NCBI GenBank assembly: GCA_910588495.1
Contig: CAJUPU010000016.1
Location: forward strand, 1-64,000
Reading direction: 5' to 3'
Length of the DNA stretch: 64,000 nucleotides
Source of the DNA: an uncultured Oscillospiraceae bacterium
GTDB lineage: Bacteria > Bacillota > Clostridia > Oscillospirales > Oscillospiraceae
The first letter of the stretch is position 1. Each line of letters begins with the position of its first letter. Below, one piece after another: positions 53,562 through 61,584 of this stretch. The notes beneath the pieces were generated by a model. It saw nothing but the letters and a program-made list of their open reading frames with translations. It did no database searches and was not told the origin of the DNA. A program made the position numbers and the translations under genes.

Positions 53562-54192
53562 GCCCAGGTCCTCCTCCGCCTCCGGCCGGCCGGGGCGGAC
53601 AAAAGCGCCCCCGGTCCAGCATATGCGTCGGCCGGCCGCTCCGACCTGTTCTCAGCCAGACCCCCGCGGGGCGCATCCATGGGGCCGGACACCAAAGATA
53701 GGACCGGACTCTCTGCCCCGCAGCATGTATCAAACTTCTGTTTCATTTTCCGCAACATCTGTTTTTTGCCCAGACCCGGAAAACACTGTAAAACTGGATG
53801 TATCGGCCATTTTTCTTGCCGCTGACGGGTCTCGATCCCCCTGTTGTGCTTCTAATTGTACCATACCATCTGAAAAAAGCAAGTATTTATTTGCGGCCGT
53901 CAAGTGTGCTATATTCACAAAAATCACATTTTCCCTTCATCACGCCGGAAATCCGGTACTTTTTTGACCCCTTTGTTACACCATGTTCCGGTCCGTCAAA
54001 AAAATTTAAAATTTGTTCATATTTTGTTCTAGCTATCGCCCCGTCAATTCATTTTATGTTCATATTTCGTTCGATATGTCAAACTTCAGGCGCCGGTATA
54101 ATGTTCCGCGTTTGACAGCGGGCCGCTTTTGTAGTATTTTGGACGGGAACGATCGACGCGGGCCATTAGACCGCGAAGTGGAGGGATCGAAT
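53562..54192. other. AT-rich divergent region, pilus operon/malic enzyme
   Basis: This 631-base gap has no convincing gene; the small minus-strand frame at 53730-53927 lacks support. It contains a leftward promoter candidate (TTGCTT 53882-53877, 16 bases, TACAAT 53860-53855) that would give the pilus operon a leader of about 290 bases. GGCCGGCC-rich complementary segments at 53583-53592 and 53626-53637 could form a stem just before the ribosome site. The right half belongs to the malic enzyme promoter. Confidence 0.55.
54015..54102 (+). promoter_or_regulatory. Malic enzyme promoter with upstream direct repeats
   Basis: A TATAAT (54097-54102) lacks a good -35. Upstream lie two 15-base direct repeats, GTTCATATTTTGTTC (54015-54029) and GTTCATATTTCGTTC (54058-54072), 43 bases apart, about four helical turns. 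This is the layout of an activator-dependent promoter. Confidence 0.6.
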
Positions 54193-55368
54193 ATGGATCA
54201 TGGAAAAGAGAGCCTCCGGCTCCATCGGGAGTGGGCAGGCAAGATCGAGATCGCGGCCCGGGCGCCGGCGGCCACCGCCGCCGACCTGGCCCTGGCCTAC
54301 ACCCCCGGCGTGGCCCAGCCCTGTCTGGAGATCCAAAAGGACCCGGACAAGAGCTGGACCCTCACCCGGCGGCACAACCTGTGCGCCGTCATCACCGACG
54401 GCTCCGCCGTGCTGGGGCTGGGGGACATCGGCCCGGAGGCGGGGATGCCTGTGATGGAGGGCAAATGCCTGCTGTTCAAGACCTTCGGCGGGGTGGACGC
54501 CTTCCCCCTGTGCATCAAGACCCGCGACGTGGACGAGTTCGTCAACACGGTCTATCTGCTGTCCGGTTCCTTCGGCGGGGTGAACCTGGAGGACATCGCC
54601 GCCCCCCGGTGCTTCGAGATCGAGCAGAAGCTGAAGCAGCGGTGCAGCATCCCCATCTTCCACGATGACCAGCACGGCACCGCCATCGTGGTGGCTGCCG
54701 CCCTGCATAACGCCCTGAAGGTCACGGGGAAAAAGCTGGGCGAGATCCGCGCGGTGTTCTCCGGCGCGGGGGCGGCGGGGACGGCCATCTTCAAGCTGCT
54801 GTGGGCCATGGGCCTGCGCCATGCGGTGCTGTGCGACATCAAGGGGGTGGTCTATCCGGGCCGCCCCGACCTGGCGGAGGACCCTTGGCTGGACGAGCTG
54901 GCCCAGATGACCAAGCCCGCCGTCCGGGGCGGGCTCAAGGAGGCGCTGGCGGGGGCCGACCTGTTCGTGGGGGTGTCCGCCCCCGGTCTGGTGACGGAGG
55001 AGATGGTGAAATCCATGGCCCCCGGCCCCATCCTGTTCCCCATGGCCAACCCGGTGCCCGAGATCATGCCGGATGCCGCCTTGGCGGCGGGGGCTGCGGT
55101 GGTGGGCACCGGCCGCAGCGACTTCCCCAACCAGATCAACAACGTGCTGGCCTTCCCGGGGGTGTTCCGGGGGGCCTTCGACGTGCGGGCCAGGGAGATC
55201 GATGAAGGGATGAAGCTGGCCGCCGCCCACGCCCTGGCGGGGCTGGTGGGGGAGGACGAACTGGCCCCCGATCTCATCCTGCCCAGGGCCTTCGACCCCA
55301 GGGTGGGCCCCGCGGTGGCCACGGCGGTGGCTCAGGCCGCCCGGGATTCCGGCGCCGCCCGGCTGTGA
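54193..55368 (+). CDS. NAD(P)-dependent malic enzyme
   Basis: This 391-residue short-form malic enzyme oxidatively decarboxylates malate to pyruvate. It has LAYTPGVAQPC near residue 36, the catalytic-Lys segment GLGDIGPEAGMPVMEGKCLLFK, metal site IPIFHDDQHGTAIV near 155, nucleotide-binding SGAGAAGTAIFKLL, and FPGVFRGAFD near the end. The ATG at 54193 with GGAGG is used rather than the in-frame extension to 54013. Its 3' neighbour is a remnant of an AEC-type (malate permease-like) transporter. Confidence 0.95.
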   Translation: MDHGKESLRLHREWAGKIEIAARAPAATAADLALAYTPGVAQPCLEIQKDPDKSWTLTRRHNLCAVITDGSAVLGLGDIGPEAGMPVMEGKCLLFKTFGGVDAFPLCIKTRDVDEFVNTVYLLSGSFGGVNLEDIAAPRCFEIEQKLKQRCSIPIFHDDQHGTAIVVAAALHNALKVTGKKLGEIRAVFSGAGAAGTAIFKLLWAMGLRHAVLCDIKGVVYPGRPDLAEDPWLDELAQMTKPAVRGGLKEALAGADLFVGVSAPGLVTEEMVKSMAPGPILFPMANPVPEIMPDAALAAGAAVVGTGRSDFPNQINNVLAFPGVFRGAFDVRAREIDEGMKLAAAHALAGLVGEDELAPDLILPRAFDPRVGPAVATAVAQAARDSGAARL

Positions 55369-55374
55369 GCGCCC

Positions 55375-55479
55375 ATGATCCAGCTATCCGACCTGCTCAC
55401 CCTCCAGCTGGAGCTGTTCCTGCTGCTGGCGGCGGGCTTCTATTTCCGGAAGCGGGTGGTGGGGACGCTCCCGCGCTGA
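55375..55479 (+). pseudogene. Truncated AEC-family transporter remnant
   Basis: A 34-codon frame begins 6 bases after the malic enzyme stop and ends at TGA 55477-55479. The product (MIQLSDLLTLQLELFLLLAA, then GFYFRKR) resembles the first helix of auxin-efflux-carrier-family permeases (usually about 300 residues), which often accompany malic enzyme as malate carriers. After RKR the match ends in a short unrelated tail and a terminator. It is most likely a decayed gene; a small membrane peptide is an alternative. Confidence 0.55.
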
Positions 55480-55480
55480 G

Positions 55481-55521
55481 AAAAAGGGAGTCCTCCGCCC
55501 GCGGCCGAGGACTCCTTTTTC
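55481..55521. terminator. Bidirectional terminator
   Basis: AAAAAGGGAGTCCTC pairs with GAGGACTCCTTTTT with one bulged G, between the convergent malic enzyme and rqcP units. Confidence 0.88.
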
Positions 55522-55525
55522 CTGT

Positions 55526-55765
55526 TCAAAGCTGCCTGTACATGGCCTCGGCGCCCGCCTTGCCCACGATGTCGGCCACGGATAGCACCTCCACCCGGAT
55601 CAGCTTCTCGCCGAACCTCAACTCCAGCACATCCCCCGGCTCCACGTCGTAGGACGCCTTCACCGGCCTGCCGTTGGCGCTCACCCGTCCGGCGTCGCAG
55701 GCCTCGTTGGCCACCGTCCGGCGCTTGATCAGCCGGGACACCTTCAGCCACTTGTCCAATCGCAT
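55526..55765 (-). CDS. rqcP: RqcP/YabO S4-domain RNA-binding protein
   Basis: This 79-residue protein is a single S4 domain (MRLDKWLKVSRLIKRRTVAN, EACDAGRVSANGRPVK). RqcP works with RqcH in ribosome-associated quality control, moving tRNA during alanine tailing of stalled peptides. The ATG at 55765 with GGAGGG is preferred over the in-frame extension to 55816. It lies in the conserved spoVB-mazG-hup-rqcP block; the usual next genes yabP and yabQ are absent. Confidence 0.92.
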   Translation of the reverse strand: MRLDKWLKVSRLIKRRTVANEACDAGRVSANGRPVKASYDVEPGDVLELRFGEKLIRVEVLSVADIVGKAGAEAMYRQL

Positions 55766-55784
55766 GATATCCCTCCATGATAAC

Positions 55785-55812
55785 GATCCCCACCCCCGCG
55801 GGGGTGGGGATC
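55785..55812. other. 28-base perfect palindrome upstream of rqcP
   Basis: GATCCCCACCCCCG pairs with CGGGGGTGGGGATC without a loop beyond the centre. There is no T tract on either strand. It sits between hup and rqcP and may punctuate or stabilise the hup mRNA. Confidence 0.7.
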
Positions 55813-55825
55813 TCATTCGTTCCGA

Positions 55826-56101
55826 TCAACCGGCCACCGTGTCCTTCAGAGCCTTGCCCGCCTTGAACACAGGCACCTTGGAGGCGGGGATCTCGATCTG
55901 CTCCTTGGTGTGGGGGTTGCGGCCCATCCGGGCGGAGCGGCTCTTCACCTCGAAGGAGCCGAAGCCCACCAGCTGCACCTTCTCCCCCTGGACCAGGGAC
56001 TCGGTGATGGCGTCCACCACCGCAGCCACCGCGGCGTCGCTGTCCTTCTTGGACAGGCCGGTCTTCTCCGCCACAGCGGCGATCAGTTCAGTCTTGTTCA
56101 T
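55826..56101 (-). CDS. hup: HU-family DNA-binding protein
   Basis: This 91-residue histone-like protein has the HU signature [20 protein letters not shown], in which the Arg-rich arm inserts into the DNA minor groove. It bends and compacts DNA and supports replication and recombination. AGGAGG lies before the ATG at 56101; an in-frame extension to 56146 is rejected. The palindromic element at 56186-56347 lies just upstream. Confidence 0.95.
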   Translation of the reverse strand: MNKTELIAAVAEKTGLSKKDSDAAVAAVVDAITESLVQGEKVQLVGFGSFEVKSRSARMGRNPHTKEQIEIPASKVPVFKAGKALKDTVAG

Positions 56102-56185
56102 TATTTCTCTTCCTCCTACAAATTTGTGGTCAGGCGAGGCGCGCACATCAGTCCCTCTCCCGGCGGCATCGCCGCATCTATACTT

Positions 56186-56347
56186 AGAAGCTGTACCAAT
56201 AGCCGAAGTATTCAGATTCGCGCGCTAAAATCGCCGCTGGCAAGGCGAAAGAGCGCGGGAATACTTTGTGTATTTCAAGATCTTTCAACGCGGCCAGCGG
56301 CGATTTTGGCCGCAAAGCTGGGTGCTGAGGCTATTGGTACGGCTTCT
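56186..56347. repeat. Palindromic intergenic element, copy A
   Basis: This 162-base unit has 19-base ends that are inverted repeats with one mismatch (AGAAGCTGTACCAATAGCC at 56186), and an inner perfect 14-base pair (AAAATCGCCGCTGG at 56227-56240 with 56294-56307). The core (GGCAAGGCGAA, GGAATA, TATTTCAAGA, TTCAACGC) is shared with copy B at 61237. It ends at the mazG stop codon, between mazG and hup. Confidence 0.82.
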
Positions 56348-57171
56348 TAAAGCGCGGCGTGGCGCTGTAAGTGTCGATCCAACTGCTTTTTTGCCTCTCT
56401 CCACAGGGCGGTCAGCTCTCCCTCGGAAAGCTCGTCCATTTTTTGTCCGGAAGCGCCCGCCAGCTCCTCCGTTTTCCGAAAGCGGGCGGAGAACTTGTCG
56501 CAGGCGGCGTGGAGGGCCTCCTCCGGGTCCGCGCCCAAATACCGCCCCACGCTGACTGCGGCCAGCAGCAGGTCGCCCAGCTCCTCCGCCGGGTCGCCCT
56601 CCCCGTCCAGCGCGGCGGTCCTCAGCTCCTCCAGCTCCTCGGACAGCTTGTCCAGCGCGCCGGAAACGTCCGCCCAGTCAAAGCCCGCCTTGGCGGCCTT
56701 CTTCTTCACCTTCTCCGCCCGCCACAGGGCGGGCAGCGTGCGGGCCACGGCGTCCACCGCGTCGGCCTGGGTGTCTTGGTGCTTCTCCCTCTTCTTCAGC
56801 TCCTCCCAGTTGGAGAGGACCTCGTCGGTGGAGCGAACGTTCACTTCACCAAAAACGTGAGGATGGCGGTAGATGAGCTTCTTGCACACCCCGTCCGCCA
56901 CGTCATCCAGCGTGAAGCGGCCCGCGTCCTCCTCGATGGAGGCATGGAAATACACCTGGAGGAGCACGTCGCCCAGCTCCTCCTTCAAGCCGTCCACGTC
57001 CTCGTTGTCGATGGCCTCCGCCGCCTCGTACACTTCCTCGAGAAAGTTACGGCGGATGGACTGGTGCGTCTGCTCCTGGTCCCAGGGACAGCCCCCCGGG
57101 TGGCGAAGGATGCGGACGATGTTTTCCAGGTCCTTACAGTCATAAGAATGTTTCGTTGTCCAATCTACCAT
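56347..57171 (-). CDS. mazG: Nucleoside triphosphate pyrophosphohydrolase MazG
   Basis: This 274-residue enzyme hydrolyses (d)NTPs to NMPs and pyrophosphate, cleaning non-standard nucleotides. It has two MazG domains: N-terminal with EEVYEAAEAID and EELGDVLLQVYFHA, and C-terminal with KLSEELEEL and EELGDLLLAAVSVGRYL. The metal-binding E-x-x-E...E-x-x-D pattern is intact in both. Start is ATG at 57171 after AGGTGA. Its TAA stop coincides with the end of palindromic element A. Confidence 0.94.
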   Translation of the reverse strand: MVDWTTKHSYDCKDLENIVRILRHPGGCPWDQEQTHQSIRRNFLEEVYEAAEAIDNEDVDGLKEELGDVLLQVYFHASIEEDAGRFTLDDVADGVCKKLIYRHPHVFGEVNVRSTDEVLSNWEELKKREKHQDTQADAVDAVARTLPALWRAEKVKKKAAKAGFDWADVSGALDKLSEELEELRTAALDGEGDPAEELGDLLLAAVSVGRYLGADPEEALHAACDKFSARFRKTEELAGASGQKMDELSEGELTALWREAKKQLDRHLQRHAAL

Positions 57172-57237
57172 AGTATCACCTAAATTGCAAGAGTTTTTTC
57201 CTGTCCTGACGGCCCTCGGACAATATTTTTTCGTTTT

Positions 57238-57340
57238 AAGGACCCATATCCGCAGCCAAAAGCCCCCGGCGGCCCAGGGGCCGCGCCGCCGGAGGCCGCG
57301 GATACGGGTCCTGGATCCAGAAGCTGTACCGACAGCTTCT
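57238..57340. other. Structured gap with a possible element relic
   Basis: A large hairpin (GACCCATATCCGCAGCC near 57240 with its near-complement to 57310, with an inner CCGGCGGC stem) is followed by a 22-base dyad, AGAAGCTGT-ACCG-ACAGCTTCT (57319-57340). The dyad matches the end of element A and overlaps the stop codon of the flippase gene. Confidence 0.6.
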
Positions 57341-59037
57341 CACTCCACCCGGAGGATCCGGGCGATCTTGTCCCCCTTGGGGATGAGGGCCAGGTCCTCC
57401 TTGGAGATCGCCTTGGTCACAAGGATCAGGGCGAAGTAGACGACCGCCGCCACCCCGATGGCCGCGAACACGGACAGGGCCACGCCGGTGCGGCTGAGGG
57501 CGGCCTTGCCCAGCTCGTCCAGGACGGGCTCGCCCAACTGGTCCACCACCACAAAAATGGATGTTTTCAGCTTCACGCCCAGGGCCAGCATGGCCTTGCA
57601 GGCCAGCCCGTGGACCGCCCAGGCGGAGGCGCCCATGGCGGCGGCGGCCCCGGCGGGCTTGAGGAACACCCGCCCCAGGCTCAGGGACCGGGGCAGGGTG
57701 CGCTTGATGATGAACAGGTCCAGCAGGGCGATCAGCCAGAAGCACACCACGGTGCTGATGGGGCCGCCCCGGATGCCGATGTCCTCGTTGCCGATCAGCA
57801 CATAGCCCACCGCCAGCTTGAGGGCGCAGCCGATGACGGTGGTGGCCATGGGCAGGGCCACCATCCGGTGGGCCTGGAGGATGGAGTTGCTCACCAGCAT
57901 GAAGCACACCGCGATGGACGCCGCCCCCAGCACGGACAGCATCCAGCCCGCCAGCTCCACCTCAGCGGTGGTGGAGAAAAGCAGCCGCATGATGGGCTCT
58001 CCCAGCACAAACAGCCCCACCCCCGCCGGGATGGCCAGCAGGGCGGTGGTGCGCAAGGCGGTCTCGCTGATCTGGGCGGCCTGACGGCGGCGCTTCACCT
58101 TCAGTGCGGCGGACACGTGGGGAATGACGCTGGCGGTGAGAGGCACCATGAAGGAGGTGGGCAGGTTGTAGAGAATCTGCGCCTTGTTGTACACGCCCTT
58201 TAGGGTGCGGGCGTCGTCCAGAGACAGCTTCAAGGCGTCCTGGAGCCGCCCCATGAGGATGGCGTTGTCCAGGATGTTGGTCAGGGCGATGACGGAGGAG
58301 CTGAGGGTGATGGGGATGGCCAGCGCCGCCAGGGTGGCGAGGATGGTCCTGGAGTCCTCCGGCTCGTCATTGCATCTGGGCTGGGCCCTGGAGTGGCGGC
58401 GGTAGCAGAAGTACATATACACCGCCCCCAGCAGGCAGCCCACCGACACCCCCAGGATGGCCCCGGCGGCGGCCATGGCCTCGTCCTCGAAAGACTTCTT
58501 GAAGGCGGAGGCCAGTGCCAGGCCGATGGTCAGCTTGCACAGGGCCTCGATCACCTGGGACACGGCGGTGGGAGTCATTTGGGCGTGGCCCTGGAAGTAG
58601 CCCCGCATGGCGGACATGGGGCAGATGAAGAACACCGCCGGGGCCAGGGCCAGGATGCTGTAGGCGGCGTGGCTGTCCTGCATCAGGTCGGCCAGCTGCT
58701 GGGGCAGGAAGGCCATGATGCAGAAGCTGGCGGTGCCCAGCAGGCAGAAGGCGGCCAGGGCCAGGGAGAACACCTTTTTCACCTGGTTCCCCCGGTTCAG
58801 GGCGTTTGCCTCCGACACCATCTTGGACAGGGCCACCGGCAGGCCGCCGGTGGAGATGATGATGAGCAGGGAGTAGATGTCGTAGGCGGTGTAGAAGTCG
58901 GCGTAGGCCGCGTCGGACAAGACCCAGCCCAGGGGGATCTTGTACAGAGCGCCGATGAGCTTCACCACGATGACGCTGGCCGTCAGAATGGCCGCGCCGC
59001 CGAAAAACGAGTTCTTTTTGGGGGTGGATGCAGACAT
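57340..59037 (-). CDS. SpoVB/MurJ-type polysaccharide flippase
   Basis: This 565-residue MVF-type (MOP superfamily) membrane protein has about fourteen hydrophobic segments. The N-terminal GGAAILTASVIVVKLIGALYKIPLG and the RGYFQGHAQMTPTAVSQVIE motif are typical of SpoVB and relatives, which flip lipid-linked cell wall or cortex precursors. Its place upstream of mazG matches the Bacillus spoVB (yabM)-mazG order. It follows the amidohydrolase gene by 18 bases. Confidence 0.88.
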   Translation of the reverse strand: MSASTPKKNSFFGGAAILTASVIVVKLIGALYKIPLGWVLSDAAYADFYTAYDIYSLLIIISTGGLPVALSKMVSEANALNRGNQVKKVFSLALAAFCLLGTASFCIMAFLPQQLADLMQDSHAAYSILALAPAVFFICPMSAMRGYFQGHAQMTPTAVSQVIEALCKLTIGLALASAFKKSFEDEAMAAAGAILGVSVGCLLGAVYMYFCYRRHSRAQPRCNDEPEDSRTILATLAALAIPITLSSSVIALTNILDNAILMGRLQDALKLSLDDARTLKGVYNKAQILYNLPTSFMVPLTASVIPHVSAALKVKRRRQAAQISETALRTTALLAIPAGVGLFVLGEPIMRLLFSTTAEVELAGWMLSVLGAASIAVCFMLVSNSILQAHRMVALPMATTVIGCALKLAVGYVLIGNEDIGIRGGPISTVVCFWLIALLDLFIIKRTLPRSLSLGRVFLKPAGAAAAMGASAWAVHGLACKAMLALGVKLKTSIFVVVDQLGEPVLDELGKAALSRTGVALSVFAAIGVAAVVYFALILVTKAISKEDLALIPKGDKIARILRVE

Positions 59038-59055
59038 ATCCTCAGACCTTTCCCA

Positions 59056-60357
59056 TCACTTGAAGAGCAGCGGCAGGGCGTACTGCCTGACCTCGGCGCG
59101 GATCTTCTCCAGGTCCAGGGTCAGGAACGTCCCGTTCTGGTATATGACGTTCCCCCGGGCCATATTCATCCACACGTTGGAGCCGTGGGCGGAGAACACC
59201 AGGCCCTCCGCCTCGTCGTGGCAGGGGATCAGGTTGGGGGCGTCCAGGTCCACCAGGATCAGGTCGGCCACCCGGCCCGCCTCGATCCGCCCGGTGTTCC
59301 GCCCCAGGGCCTTCGCCCCGTGGACAGTGGCCATCTCCAGGGCCTTTCTCGCGGTCATGGCCAGGGGGTCCCGCTCCACCCCGTTGTGGAGGACGGCGGC
59401 CAGCTTCATGTCGGCGAACAGGTCGATGCTGTTGTGGGAGCTGACCCCGTCGGTGCCCAGGGCCACGTTGACCCCGGCCTTGAGCATGGCGGGTATGGGC
59501 GCCACGCCGGAGCCCAGCTTCAGATTAGAATAGGGGTTGTGGACGCAGGACACGCCCTTCTGCTTCATGATGGCCCAGTCCTCGGGGGTGGTATACACAC
59601 AGTGGGCGGCGATGGCCCGGCCGTCCCACACGCCGTACCGGTCCAGCAGCTGGATGGGGGTGAGGCCGTATTTCCGCAGACACTCCTCGTGCTCCTTTTT
59701 GGTCTCGGAGATGTGCACATGCATCCCCAGGCCGTGGTCCCGGGCGAAGCCGGCCACCCACTCCCACACCGGGGGGCAGGAGGTGTACTCGGCGTGGATG
59801 GAGGCGTCCACCAGGATCTGCCCGTCTCCGGCGCCGTGCCAGTCCTCATACAGCCGGACGTGGTTCTCGCAGTCCCCGCACTTGTCCGGGGAGAAGTCCT
59901 CCGGCGCGCCGAAATACACCGCGCCGTTGCACAGGTTGGCGGAGATCCCGGCGTCCAACACCTGTTGGGCCACCACCCCCATGCGCATATACATGTCGGC
60001 GATGCAGGTGACGCCGCAGGCGATCATCTCCGCCAGCCCCAGCCCGGTGGCGGCGGCGATGGACCGGTCGTCCCACTTGGCCTCGGCGGGGAAGATGAAG
60101 TCGTTGAGCCAGGTCTGGAGGTCGCAGCCCCCGCCGTAGCCCCGCATGAGGGTCATGGGGATGTGGGTGTGGCAATTGACGAAGCCGGGCATCATCACCT
60201 TACCGGTGCAGTCGATGGTCCGGCCGAAGTCCCCCTGGGGGCGGTTGGGCCCCACGTAGGAGATCTTCGCGCCGTCCACCGCCACATAGCCGTAGCGCAG
60301 GGTGGTGAACGCCTCGTCCATCAGCAGGGCGGTGACGTTGGTGAACAGGGTAGTCAT
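59056..60357 (-). CDS. Amidohydrolase (MtaD/SAH-deaminase-like)
   Basis: This 433-residue member of the amidohydrolase superfamily has metal ligands in NCHTHIP (about residue 66), HVHISET (about 213), AAHCVY (about 241) and Asp in LGTDGVSSHN (about 307). That pattern fits the 5-methylthioadenosine/S-adenosylhomocysteine deaminase branch, which deaminates adenosine-type nucleosides. The purine nucleoside phosphorylase gene 26 bases upstream supports a nucleoside substrate. The ATG at 60357 with AAGGAGG is chosen; a longer frame to 60858 runs through the phosphorylase gene. Confidence 0.88.
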   Translation of the reverse strand: MTTLFTNVTALLMDEAFTTLRYGYVAVDGAKISYVGPNRPQGDFGRTIDCTGKVMMPGFVNCHTHIPMTLMRGYGGGCDLQTWLNDFIFPAEAKWDDRSIAAATGLGLAEMIACGVTCIADMYMRMGVVAQQVLDAGISANLCNGAVYFGAPEDFSPDKCGDCENHVRLYEDWHGAGDGQILVDASIHAEYTSCPPVWEWVAGFARDHGLGMHVHISETKKEHEECLRKYGLTPIQLLDRYGVWDGRAIAAHCVYTTPEDWAIMKQKGVSCVHNPYSNLKLGSGVAPIPAMLKAGVNVALGTDGVSSHNSIDLFADMKLAAVLHNGVERDPLAMTARKALEMATVHGAKALGRNTGRIEAGRVADLILVDLDAPNLIPCHDEAEGLVFSAHGSNVWMNMARGNVIYQNGTFLTLDLEKIRAEVRQYALPLLFK

Positions 60358-60383
60358 GCTTGCCCCTCCTTTTCTCTCACAGG

Positions 60384-61208
60384 TCAGATCTTGCGCAGGC
60401 AGCCCAGCACCAGCCGGGAGAACTTGTCCTTGGCGGCCTCGGCGGCGTCCAGCACCTCTTTTTCGCTGAGGGGCTGGTCCAGGATGCCCGCCGCCATGTT
60501 GGACAGCAGGGTGAAGCCCAGGATCTCCATGCCGCAGTGGCCCGCCGCGATGGCCTCGGGGGCGGTGGACATGCCCACCGCGTCGCCCCCCAGGATGCGG
60601 ACCGCCCGGATCTCGGCGGGGGTCTCGTACTGGGGGCCGTAGCAGTAGAAGTAGACCCCCTCCCGCAGGGTGATGAACATATCCGCCGCGGTCTCCCGGG
60701 CGATCTGCTGGAGCCGGGGGGTATACAGGTGGGACGCGTCGGGGAACCGGACGCCGAACTCGGGAAGATTGGCCCCCCGCAGGGGGGACTCGGAGAACAT
60801 CTTGATCTGGTCGGTGATCAGCATCAGGTCCCCCGCCTGCCAGTCGGTGCGCACACACCCGGCGGCGTTGGTGACGATCAGGGTGTCGCAGCCCAGCAGC
60901 CGCAGCACCCGCACGGCGTAGGACACCTCGTCGTACTCATAGCCCTCGTAGTGGTGCATCCGGCCCTGCATGACGGCCACGTTCTTGCCCGCCAGGGTGC
61001 CGAACACCAGCTGGCCCTTGTGGCCGGGGGCGGTGGACGCCTTGAAATGGGGGATCTCGCCGTAGGGGATGGCGATGGGATCCTCCACGATGTCGCCCAA
61101 AAAGCCCAGGCCGGAGCCCAGCACCATGGCGACTTTGGGGACGAAACTCCCGATCTTCTCCTTGATGCGATCAGCGCTCTCTTGATATTGTGTAAATGTG
61201 TACGCCAT
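60384..61208 (-). CDS. Purine nucleoside phosphorylase
   Basis: This 274-residue trimeric-type phosphorylase cleaves purine nucleosides with phosphate. It has the phosphate-binding VLGSGLGF (about residue 29), MQGRMHHYEGY, TNAAGCVRTDWQAGDLMLITDQI (about 112-134), the base-binding Glu in YGPQYETPAEIRA, and GGDAVGMSTAPEAIAAGH. The ATG at 61208 is better placed to GGGAGG than the GTG two codons before. With the downstream deaminase it forms a purine salvage pair. Confidence 0.93.
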   Translation of the reverse strand: MAYTFTQYQESADRIKEKIGSFVPKVAMVLGSGLGFLGDIVEDPIAIPYGEIPHFKASTAPGHKGQLVFGTLAGKNVAVMQGRMHHYEGYEYDEVSYAVRVLRLLGCDTLIVTNAAGCVRTDWQAGDLMLITDQIKMFSESPLRGANLPEFGVRFPDASHLYTPRLQQIARETAADMFITLREGVYFYCYGPQYETPAEIRAVRILGGDAVGMSTAPEAIAAGHCGMEILGFTLLSNMAAGILDQPLSEKEVLDAAEAAKDKFSRLVLGCLRKI

Positions 61209-61236
61209 GGTCACAGCCTCCCATAGTAGTATTTTA

Positions 61237-61400
61237 AGAACCTGTATTCACAGCCGAGATCGCCGGATGGCCGAGGGATCTTCCCGTCAGGCAAGGCGAA
61301 TTTTCGCAGGAATAATTGTGTTTATTTCAAGAAAATTCAACGCCGCATGATGGGAAAAGACCCGGCGAGACGGTGAATCGAGGTTATGAATACAGGTTCT
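61237..61400. repeat. Palindromic intergenic element, copy B
   Basis: This 164-base unit has 19-base inverted ends (AGAACCTGTATTCACAGCC at 61237; two mismatches to 61382-61400) and the same core order as copy A: GGCAAGGCGAA, GGAATA, TTGTGT, TATTTCAAGA, TTCAACGC. It lies in the leader of the phosphorylase operon, between promoter and start codon. Confidence 0.82.
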
Positions 61401-61415
61401 AAGTTCAACTGATTT

Positions 61416-61444
61416 AGTTTACACTATATTCCGTCAGAAATCAA
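61416..61444 (-). promoter_or_regulatory. Promoter of the phosphorylase operon
   Basis: Read on the minus strand: TTGATT (61444-61439), 17 bases, TAAACT (61421-61416). Element B would then lie within a leader of about 200 bases. Confidence 0.55.
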
Positions 61445-61498
61445 TGAACAGGATATAAATTCCGCAAAAAAGCCGCAAGAGTTTGTGGGCTGTCCCCG

Positions 61499-61527
61499 TT
61501 GCATTTTTGGGGGATTTGGGGTATGCT
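61499..61527 (+). promoter_or_regulatory. nadE promoter
   Basis: TTGCAT (61499-61504), a G-rich 17-base spacer and TATGCT (61522-61527), 57 bases before nadE. Confidence 0.6.
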
Positions 61528-61584
61528 GTTACCGATTGGGAACACGAGCGAAAAACATGGTGACATTTTTGAGGAGGGCCTTCT

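Noticed and set aside
53730..53927. 65-codon minus-strand frame in the pilus/malic enzyme gap
   Set aside because: Weak ribosome site, AT-rich non-coding composition, overlaps a likely promoter, and no recognisable fold.
55785..55812. Intrinsic terminator between hup and rqcP
   Set aside because: The palindrome is perfect but no T tract follows on either strand, so it is listed only as a stem-loop.
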